Shown here: one piece after another, positions 7,385-12,012 of the stretch
Layout of the letters: every line of letters starts with the position of its first letter
Position numbering within the stretch: position 1 is the first letter of the stretch
Source: Dorea sp.
GTDB lineage: Bacteria; Bacillota_A; Clostridia; Lachnospirales; Lachnospiraceae
Reading direction: 5' to 3'
Assembly: GCA_016295505.1 (NCBI GenBank)
Contig: JAEDLC010000056.1
Coordinates: 1 to 12,012, forward strand
DNA length: 12,012 bases
Notes under the pieces: generated by a model
The model's database searches: none
The model's input: only the letters and a program-made list of their open reading frames with translations
Told to the model about the DNA's origin: nothing
Made by a program: the position numbers and the translations under genes

Positions 7385-7394
7385 AACAAATCAA
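7366..7394 (-). promoter_or_regulatory. SigA-type promoter of the SDR-tetR unit
   Basis: On the minus strand TTGATT (7389-7394), a 17-nt spacer and TATAGT (7366-7371). The start would be near 7359, giving a leader of about 60 nt before the SDR ATG. Confidence 0.65.
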
Positions 7395-7420
7395 CAATAA
7401 ATCCGTCAATTCTCAGTCTA

Positions 7421-8386
7421 TTAATATCCTCTCTTATAATCTACCAGATTCTTAAGCGTCTCCCCATTTCTGAAACGTTCCAGATTCTCAAGACTCAGTT
7501 TCCAGATTGCCTCTTCCGCACTGTTATGGTGCCCAAAACCGATCCCCGCAACATGTGGCGTGATAATTACATTGTGCAATTTCCACAACGGGTGATCCTT
7601 TGGCAACGGTTCCGGATCCGTGACATCCAGACCGACTCCATAGAAATGCCCCTGCATAATCATTCTTACCAGACTGTCTGTATCAATCAGACTACCGCGC
7701 CCTACATTCACAAGAATCGCATCCTTTTTTGACATTGCCAGCCGACGCGCATCCAGCAGGTGCATTGTCTCCGGTGTTTCCGGAAGACAGCCACAGATAA
7801 AATCTGCTTCTTTGATTGCATGATCCAGCTGTTCTGCCATGATCATGCGTGTAAATGAACCTTCCGGTTTCCGCATATGACGGCAGAATCCCGTTACCTC
7901 CATTCCAAATGCTGCTGCCCGATCCGCCACTGCAGTTCCTATATCTCCGGCGCCAAGGATCAATGCTTTTTTTCCCTGAATTCTCCACTCCGCGCCACAA
8001 TCTTTCCAGCATCCGGTCTTCGCATGATGTACATACTCCGGAATACGCCTTGCCAGAGACAAAAGTAGCCCCATTACATGCTCGGCGATCACCGCTCCAT
8101 ACGCCCCGGAAGCATTGGTAAGCACGATATGCTGCAGATACTCTTTATTCATGTACGGACCGACTCCTGCCCAGGAGATCTGAATCCACTTCAGATTCCG
8201 GCATTCCCGAAGCCATTTTGGATCCACATCACCGAATATGATCTCCGCATCCCGGGCATATTCTCTGAATTCTTCTTCCGAGCACTCCCCGGAAAGATAC
8301 AGAACCTCCCATCTGTCCCGGCAGAGTTTTTCTATCTGCTCCCGGTATTTTCCCGCTTCCTCAAACATTATGATTATTTTTTTCAT
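7421..8386 (-). CDS. D-isomer-specific 2-hydroxyacid dehydrogenase
   Basis: 321 residues from ATG 8386; it interconverts a 2-keto acid and a D-2-hydroxy acid with NAD(P)H in the cytoplasm. The Rossmann motif is G145-A-G-D-I-G150, and the catalytic trio is R230 (N-V-G-R-G), E259 (D-P-E-P) and H278 (I-T-P-H-V-A-G). The acidic residue usual for NAD after the second strand is replaced by C-R-H-x-R-K (about 168-173), suggesting NADP(H). There is no ACT domain, so it is not the SerA type with regulation. ATG 8386 has AAAGGAT upstream; an in-frame TTG at 8416 lacks a ribosome site. Substrate cannot be told: glyoxylate/hydroxypyruvate reductase-like or a branched keto acid are both possible. It is divergent from the permease. 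No terminator separates it from the SDR 123 bp downstream, so readthrough is possible. Confidence 0.88.
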   Translation of the reverse strand: MKKIIIMFEEAGKYREQIEKLCRDRWEVLYLSGECSEEEFREYARDAEIIFGDVDPKWLRECRNLKWIQISWAGVGPYMNKEYLQHIVLTNASGAYGAVIAEHVMGLLLSLARRIPEYVHHAKTGCWKDCGAEWRIQGKKALILGAGDIGTAVADRAAAFGMEVTGFCRHMRKPEGSFTRMIMAEQLDHAIKEADFICGCLPETPETMHLLDARRLAMSKKDAILVNVGRGSLIDTDSLVRMIMQGHFYGVGLDVTDPEPLPKDHPLWKLHNVIITPHVAGIGFGHHNSAEEAIWKLSLENLERFRNGETLKNLVDYKRGY

Positions 8387-8471
8387 AGTTGTCTTATCCT
8401 TTTTTGCATTTTTCAAATAATACGGCCATGTTTTCGTCCTAAAATCATATCATTCAGCATAATCTTGAGTC

Positions 8472-8511
8472 TAAATAGATTATCCTTATAAAATATAGTA
8501 TAATCTATTTA
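8472..8511. promoter_or_regulatory. 40-bp inverted repeat, probable operator
   Basis: Perfect 12-bp arms TAAATAGATTAT and ATAATCTATTTA with a 16-bp spacer. The centre lies within 2 bp of the predicted start site of the dehydrogenase transcript, and the right arm includes part of its -10 element. This geometry fits a repressor. The cognate protein is unknown; no regulator is adjacent except the TetR-type gene further downstream, whose candidate sites look different. Confidence 0.7.
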
Positions 8512-8525
8512 TCCAGTCATTCCAA
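8497..8525 (-). promoter_or_regulatory. SigA-type promoter of the 2-hydroxyacid dehydrogenase
   Basis: Minus-strand TTGGAA (8520-8525), 17-nt spacer, TATACT (8497-8502). Predicted start near 8490, leaving a leader of about 100 nt. Confidence 0.68.
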
Positions 8526-8713
8526 TCATTCTTTTTCCTGTTTGTTAACAATATTTTATCTCTACTTGCTCTCTTTCTTTACATACAAATTTAATGCATG
8601 TCTGTACAATCAGGATCATGATGACAGCAACGCAGGTCATTGCTATAAATGCCACATGCAACTGTCAATAGACAAACAGGAAGCTTTCTCGCAATCTATT
8701 ATCCAAACAATTG

Positions 8714-8742
8714 TTGACATAAAAAATAAGTTGCGTTATAAC
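8714..8742 (+). promoter_or_regulatory. Strong SigA-type promoter of the permease
   Basis: TTGACA (8714-8719), 17-nt spacer, TATAAC (8737-8742). Predicted start near 8749, with a leader of about 60 nt before the permease ATG. Confidence 0.8.
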
Positions 8743-8808
8743 AATATCATACGAAAAAACGGAATTTAATCAATAATATCCCGTCAAATACTATCACAGG
8801 AGATTCAT

Positions 8809-9942
8809 ATGAAAAAATCAATCCAAACTTGTATCTGTTTTATCAAAAAAGAAACGGTACTGTGCATCGCCGCTCTTCTGGCTCTGTGTTCTGCTTTCTT
8901 CGTTCCCCCGTCTCTCCATTATCTGGAATATCTGGACCTTCGGGTCTTATCGCTTTTGTTCTGTCTGATGCTGGTGGTTGCCGGCCTGCAGAGCATCGGT
9001 GTCTTTCAGATGCTTGGAACAACACTTCTATCCGGAACCAAAAACACCCGCCAGCTCGTGTTATTGCTGACAGGTCTTTGCTTTTTTTCCAGTATGCTCA
9101 TCACCAACGATGTATCTCTGATTACGTTTGTTCCGTTTGCAATCATGATTCTCCATATGGCCGATCAGGATAACCTTCTGATTCCGGTCATCGTGCTGCA
9201 GACCATTGCAGCAAACCTGGGAAGCATGTTTACCCCCGTCGGGAATCCACAGAATCTGTATCTGTATTCTGCTTATTCCATACCGATTGCAGACTTTTTA
9301 CTGGCTATGCTGCCTCTTACCCTGTTATCTTTGGTTCTTCTGGCTGCAGCTGCTTTTCTGCTTCCAAATGAGGAACTCTCTCTTCAGACACTTTCCGGCA
9401 CAAAAGCACAGCTTTCCAGAAAAAAACTGCTGGTCTATCTTGCGCTTTTTCTGGTCTGTCTTGCATGTGTCATACATCTGATTACATTTCCGTGGATGAT
9501 ACTAATCGTTACGATCTGCATCTTTCTCGTTGACCGTTCTCTTTTCAAAGATGCAGACTATTTTCTGTTACTGACTTTTGTCTGCTTCTTTTTATTCATC
9601 GGAAATATGGAACGGATTCCGGCCATTGCCACGCTGCTGCGTAACCTGATCCGGCAAAGAGAATTGTTCCTCGGGATTCTGGCAAGTCAGTGTATCAGTA
9701 ATGTCCCCGCAGCCATCCTTCTGTCAGGCTTTACCGATCAGGCGATTCCATTGTTATACGGTGTTAATATCGGAGGGCTTGGAACTTTGATTGCTTCTCT
9801 GGCAAGTCTGATCTCCTACCGTTATTATGTCAATCTGAAGGGGGCCAAAAAGGGAAAGTATTTCCGGACCTTCACCTTTTATAATCTGGTATTTCTGCTT
9901 CTGATCGGATTCGCAGGTTATCTGCTCTTAAAAATACAATAA
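8809..9942 (+). CDS. ArsB/SLC13 (ion transporter superfamily) permease
   Basis: 377 residues and about ten hydrophobic segments. Two pseudo-repeated signatures of the ion transporter superfamily are present: N100-D101-V-S-L-I-T followed by G-S-M-F-T-P-V-G145-N-P-Q-N149 in the first half, and S297-N298-V-P-A-A with N-I-G-G-L-G-T-L-I-A-S (320-330) in the second. The family moves anions such as di- and tricarboxylates or arsenite, usually by Na+ or H+ coupling. It is somewhat shorter than typical ArsB or CitM proteins (about 420-460 residues). ATG 8809 has AGGAGA five nt upstream and a near-consensus promoter. Being divergent from a 2-hydroxyacid dehydrogenase suggests a carboxylate substrate; no arsenic genes are nearby, so arsenite is less likely. 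Confidence 0.82.
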   Translation: MKKSIQTCICFIKKETVLCIAALLALCSAFFVPPSLHYLEYLDLRVLSLLFCLMLVVAGLQSIGVFQMLGTTLLSGTKNTRQLVLLLTGLCFFSSMLITNDVSLITFVPFAIMILHMADQDNLLIPVIVLQTIAANLGSMFTPVGNPQNLYLYSAYSIPIADFLLAMLPLTLLSLVLLAAAAFLLPNEELSLQTLSGTKAQLSRKKLLVYLALFLVCLACVIHLITFPWMILIVTICIFLVDRSLFKDADYFLLLTFVCFFLFIGNMERIPAIATLLRNLIRQRELFLGILASQCISNVPAAILLSGFTDQAIPLLYGVNIGGLGTLIASLASLISYRYYVNLKGAKKGKYFRTFTFYNLVFLLLIGFAGYLLLKIQ

Positions 9943-9955
9943 AAGATCAGGAAAA

Positions 9956-10008
9956 GCCATGTAGTAACAGACGATTGGAATCACTCCTTACGGCTGTTAC
10001 TACATGGC
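9956..10008. terminator. Convergent hairpin between permease and tautomerase
   Basis: Perfect 15-bp stem GCCATGTAGTAACAG / CTGTTACTACATGGC with a 23-nt loop, placed between convergent genes. The minus-strand side is followed by TTTT then a U-rich stretch, the plus side by CTTCTCTT. The U-runs are imperfect, so termination is likely but not certain. Confidence 0.7.
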
Positions 10009-10027
10009 CTTCTCTTCACTTAAACAT

Positions 10028-10255
10028 CTACTTAAAATTAATATAGTCTGAATCCAGCAGAAGTTCTTCCTGACGGAAGCTTGACTTTGTTGCTTTTTCG
10101 AATTCGTCCGGCGCATACTCTTCCATCGATACGGAGATATCACTTTCTTTCCATACTCCCGACTCTTCCGCCAGCGTTTTTCTCAAAGCCTTTGCAAGCT
10201 TCTCTTTCAATTCTTCACTTTTTCCAGGATATAATTTTACACCGATATGTGGCAT
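10028..10255 (-). CDS. 4-oxalocrotonate tautomerase family protein, PptA-like
   Basis: 75 residues from the second ATG. This small cytoplasmic family catalyses keto-enol tautomerisation using an N-terminal proline as general base. Reading from ATG 10255 gives M-P-H-I, so removal of Met leaves Pro1; starting at ATG 10261 (M-D-M-P) would bury it. The ribosome site AAGGAGG is about 8 nt from the second ATG but only 2-3 nt from the first, so both arguments favour 10255. Length and the later D-I-S-V-S-M-E-E-Y-x-P-x-x-F stretch resemble E. coli PptA (YdcE) more than canonical 62-residue 4-OT. Physiological substrate is unknown. It is a lone gene, convergent with the permease. Confidence 0.85.
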   Translation of the reverse strand: MPHIGVKLYPGKSEELKEKLAKALRKTLAEESGVWKESDISVSMEEYAPDEFEKATKSSFRQEELLLDSDYINFK

Positions 10256-10261
10256 ATCCAT

Positions 10262-10765
10262 TCCCTCCTTTTTCTTTCCTGATACTTATTCTACAGATTC
10301 TTTCTGCATCTGTACAGTCTTTTTCACTCTTTCAAACTTCTTTTGGGCATCATTTTAGATATACTTTAATGACTTTGTTTTTTATTATGGGGATTGCGGT
10401 CATCCTACACCGCTGTTCGGGGTGACTGGATTTTGATTTGTCAGATTTGCGGTCATCTAATGACCAAAATTGGGATGACCTGAATAAAGAACAATTGAAT
10501 CCACGGTCAATTTCTGACCATGTATGAAGAAATCCCGGAAACAAAATTGCTCCCGGGACAAAATCTTTTTGATATCTTCGAAATAGACTCGCGCTCCAAA
10601 TTAACGTTTGCGAAACTGTGGAAACCTGTAAAATAAGGCTTTGCGGATATATGTGCTGCATACTTGCTGCAAACCCACAGCATCTTATCACAACTTAGCA
10701 CTTCTCTTCATGGTCAGGTATCAGAGATGGTATCCGGCTTTTTGAAAAAGTATTCGGACAAATAT
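10262..10765. other. 504-bp non-coding stretch with inverted repeats
   Basis: No convincing gene: open frames on both strands here lack ribosome sites and have coding-unlike composition rich in Ser, Arg and Cys. It contains a cluster of GGTCA/TGACC inverted repeats (10398-10519), a short GC-rich hairpin (TCCCGG...CCGGGA, about 10533-10559) and a direct repeat GCTGCA...GCTGCA near 10655-10670. It may be a decayed or dispersed non-coding element, or the leader of the tautomerase plus the 3' region of the DUF2442 gene. Confidence 0.5.
10398..10519. repeat. Cluster of GGTCA/TGACC inverted repeats
   Basis: GCGGTCATC occurs twice (10396-10404 and 10449-10457). GGTCAT-CTA-ATGACC (10451-10465) and GGTCA-ATTTC-TGACC (10505-10519) are short perfect hairpins. 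GGTCATCC (10398-10405) is complementary to GGATGACC (10473-10480). Several alternative pairings are possible, as in a structured RNA or a palindromic repeat element. No ORF accounts for it. Confidence 0.55.
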
Positions 10766-11041
10766 TTAAGCAATTTTTTCCTTTACATTTTCTAACTCAT
10801 ATAGCATATCCGGATCCAAATCTAAACATTTGCTTTCATCTCTGGTTCCTGTAACATCCCAAGCCAATGAATCATTTAATATTGTGCATGCATTCATAAA
10901 AAAATCTATATCCTTTAATCGCTCAAAAACCTTTTTTTCTAAGAGATGACTTGCATCATAACAAACTATTTTTCCATCCTCAAAATACACATCTACTTTA
11001 TAGTCTCTATATGGGATTACCTGTACTACTCTTGGAAACAT
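10766..11041 (-). CDS. DUF2442 domain protein
   Basis: 91 residues. It fits the DUF2442 pattern: N-terminal M-F-P-R-V-V-Q-V-I-P, then D-Y-K-V-D-V-Y-F-E-D-G-K, a middle L-x-x-x-V-F-E-R-L-K-D, and W-D-V...D-L-D-P-D-M-L-Y near the end. Family members are small proteins of unknown function, often next to DUF4160 proteins as here. ATG 11041 is preferred over ATG 11047 because the GAGG site sits about 9 nt upstream of the former but only 3 nt from the latter. It starts 18 nt after the DUF4160 stop, so the two are co-transcribed and probably work together. Confidence 0.88.
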   Translation of the reverse strand: MFPRVVQVIPYRDYKVDVYFEDGKIVCYDASHLLEKKVFERLKDIDFFMNACTILNDSLAWDVTGTRDESKCLDLDPDMLYELENVKEKIA

Positions 11042-11059
11042 ATACATCCCCCTCTCATA

Positions 11060-11320
11060 TTAAACCAAAGGATTAATTCGATTTAATGGAAGTCCATCTT
11101 TGGAAAGCTCCCAGTTTTGCATCAATTCATCCTGATGAATCACACACCAGGCTAAAATCAGTTTTAATTGTCTTGATGGCAATGCACCTTTCAGTACTCT
11201 GGCTTCTACTATATCTATAAGTGCTTTATTTCCATTATATTCTGCGTGAAAGTGTGGTGGATTATGATCTTCATAATACATTGTAACACGAATACCATAA
11301 AACAAAGAAATTTCTGGCAT
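11060..11320 (-). CDS. DUF4160 domain protein
   Basis: 86 residues. The diagnostic DUF4160 segment M-Y-Y-E-D-H-N-P-P-H-F-H-A-E-Y is at about 14-28, followed by a strand and a helical end with S-R-Q-L-K-L-I...W-C-V-I-H-Q-D-E-L-M-Q-N-W. The His-rich H19, H23 and H25 cluster is characteristic and could be catalytic or metal-binding, but this is not established. ATG 11320 follows GGAGG by 8 nt; longer frames starting near 11377 have no ribosome site. It is first of a two-gene unit with DUF2442. Such pairs have been suggested to be toxin-antitoxin-like because of their size and spacing; I do not know of decisive proof. Confidence 0.9.
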   Translation of the reverse strand: MPEISLFYGIRVTMYYEDHNPPHFHAEYNGNKALIDIVEARVLKGALPSRQLKLILAWCVIHQDELMQNWELSKDGLPLNRINPLV

Positions 11321-11342
11321 ATCTAACACCTCCGTAACTATT

Positions 11343-11372
11343 TTTATATTACCACACCTAAAGATTTTGCAA
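11343..11372 (-). promoter_or_regulatory. Candidate promoter of the DUF4160-DUF2442 pair
   Basis: Minus-strand TTGCAA (11367-11372), 18-nt spacer, TATAAA (11343-11348), just upstream of the DUF4160 ribosome site. Both hexamers depart modestly from consensus. It would place the start close to the ribosome site, giving a very short leader. Confidence 0.38.
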
Positions 11373-11391
11373 AACAATTCTTTTAACAGAT

Positions 11392-12012
11392 TTAAAAACC
11401 TGCCTTTCGTAGTTCATCCATCATGGCAGTTCTACGTTTGTATTCTCGTCTCCATGTAGCCGCAATATCTTCTGCTACGGCTTTTCCTCCATCACATTTA
11501 GATATCTTCTTAAGATATGGCATGAGATATTTATATTTTTTCCTTTCATTCGCCATTTCAGCCGCCTGTTTTAAATAAGCAGAATATATTTTTATTACTC
11601 GTTCCGGCATTATTTTACGCAAAATTTTATCATATGAATCCAGCAGACTAACTTTATTGGAACTCTGTTCAATCTTACTCATCAACTCATCATATCGTTT
11701 TTCTTCATAGAGTAACTGACATACAAAATCTTCATAACGGCTTTTCATCACGATATCGTCAACCATCTTACTCCATTGATCCGGGTTCACAATACATGCT
11801 TTCAACATCTTAACATAGGTTAAGTCATATTGCCAAAAAGATGTAACATACCGTATAAGTTCCTCAATATATTCCTCTGTTTTCCCTAATTTATCGTATA
11901 TTTCTATTAATTGCTCGCTATATTTTTCCAACTGCTCGGTATTGCCAGCATCACGTTCTTTGCTTTCTAACAGCACCTTTATAGCTGTATCATAATCATT
12001 ATTCTCGATTGC
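11392..12012 (-). CDS. C-terminal part of a helical-repeat protein, possibly SWIM zinc-finger family
   Basis: The reading frame is open to the window edge, so only the last 206 residues are visible; a GTG at 11976 is an internal codon. The fragment is almost all alpha-helical, rich in Lys, Glu and Tyr, with repeated helix pairs of TPR type such as D-Y-D-T-A-I-K-V-L-L, E-Y-I-E-E-L-I-R-Y-V and K-Y-K-Y-L-M-P-Y-L-K-K-I. It ends in a basic segment W-R-R-E-Y-K-R-R-T-A-M-M-D-E-L. This architecture matches the C-terminal region of Firmicute proteins that carry an N-terminal SWIM zinc finger, but the CxCx(n)CxH motif would lie outside the window, so the family call is tentative. It ends 71 bp before the DUF4160 start. 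Confidence 0.5.
   Translation of the reverse strand, partial: AIENNDYDTAIKVLLESKERDAGNTEQLEKYSEQLIEIYDKLGKTEEYIEELIRYVTSFWQYDLTYVKMLKACIVNPDQWSKMVDDIVMKSRYEDFVCQLLYEEKRYDELMSKIEQSSNKVSLLDSYDKILRKIMPERVIKIYSAYLKQAAEMANERKKYKYLMPYLKKISKCDGGKAVAEDIAATWRREYKRRTAMMDELRKAGF

Larger units (their letters stand above)
8387..8808. other. Divergent regulatory gap between dehydrogenase and permease
   Basis: 422 bp with a promoter for each flanking gene (8497-8525 minus, 8714-8742 plus) and a 40-bp inverted repeat (8472-8511). Between the promoters, 8526-8713, there is a 7-bp inverted repeat TGCATGT/ACATGCA (8595-8601, 8654-8660) and, on the minus strand, a short hydrophobic open frame (8661-8545) without a ribosome site. 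A plus-strand open stretch 8542-8769 runs over the permease promoter and starts with TTG, so it is not accepted as a gene. Confidence 0.6.

Noticed and set aside
8542..8769. Plus-strand open stretch of 75 codons upstream of the permease
   Set aside because: It starts with TTG, has no ribosome site, and overlaps the near-consensus permease promoter at 8714-8742.
8749..8808. Permease leader as a fluoride or other riboswitch
   Set aside because: The leader is only about 60 nt, AT-rich and shows none of the conserved cores I can recognise.
8809..9942. Arsenite efflux pump ArsB
   Set aside because: The superfamily motifs fit, but there is no ArsR, ArsC or ArsA nearby and the partner gene is a hydroxyacid dehydrogenase, so the broader family name is used.
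10350..10701. Minus-strand open stretches of 113 and 64 codons in the gene-free gap
   Set aside because: No ribosome sites, atypical amino acid composition, and they run through the inverted-repeat cluster.

Overview
The window reads as a chromosome segment from a low-to-mid GC Firmicute, most likely a gut Lachnospiraceae or close Clostridia. Grounds: strong AGGAGG-type ribosome sites, an E. coli-like but clostridial FucO, a VanZ-family protein, a DUF5050-type exported protein, a membrane FHA protein, and AT-rich spacers with sigma-A-type promoters. No rRNA, tRNA, CRISPR array or transposase is visible.

Left third (1-4264, all minus strand): a cell-surface gene group. In transcription order it holds a signal-anchored exported protein interrupted by one in-frame amber codon (4264-2903), a four-helix membrane protein with a C-terminal FHA domain (2860-2060), a secreted DUF5050-like beta-propeller candidate (1972-740) and a VanZ-like membrane protein (629-63). 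The last two sense codons and stop of the VanZ gene lie inside a perfect 72-bp, spacer-free palindrome at the window edge.

Middle (4541-9942): small-molecule metabolism. On the minus strand are a D-2-hydroxyacid dehydrogenase, a short-chain dehydrogenase with a TetR-type regulator 33 nt downstream, and lactaldehyde reductase (fucO), bounded by intrinsic terminators. An ArsB/SLC13-type permease faces the other way. The divergent promoters of dehydrogenase and permease are both readable, and the dehydrogenase start site is centred in a 40-bp inverted repeat that looks like an operator. The SDR promoter carries two further candidate operators. FucO has its own terminators on both sides and is probably separate. 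The likely theme is redox handling of hydroxy/keto acids, aldehydes and a secondary alcohol or steroid; substrates other than lactaldehyde are not settled by sequence.

Right (10028-12012, minus strand): a PptA/4-OT-type tautomerase whose true start leaves an N-terminal proline; about 500 bp of non-coding DNA with GGTCA/TGACC inverted repeats; a DUF4160-DUF2442 gene pair; and the C-terminal part of a helical-repeat protein cut by the window edge, possibly a SWIM zinc-finger family member. Nothing here is a proven new system. The strongest leads are the amber-interrupted exported gene, the 40-bp operator, the Asn-to-Asp change in the SDR active site and the perfect palindrome.
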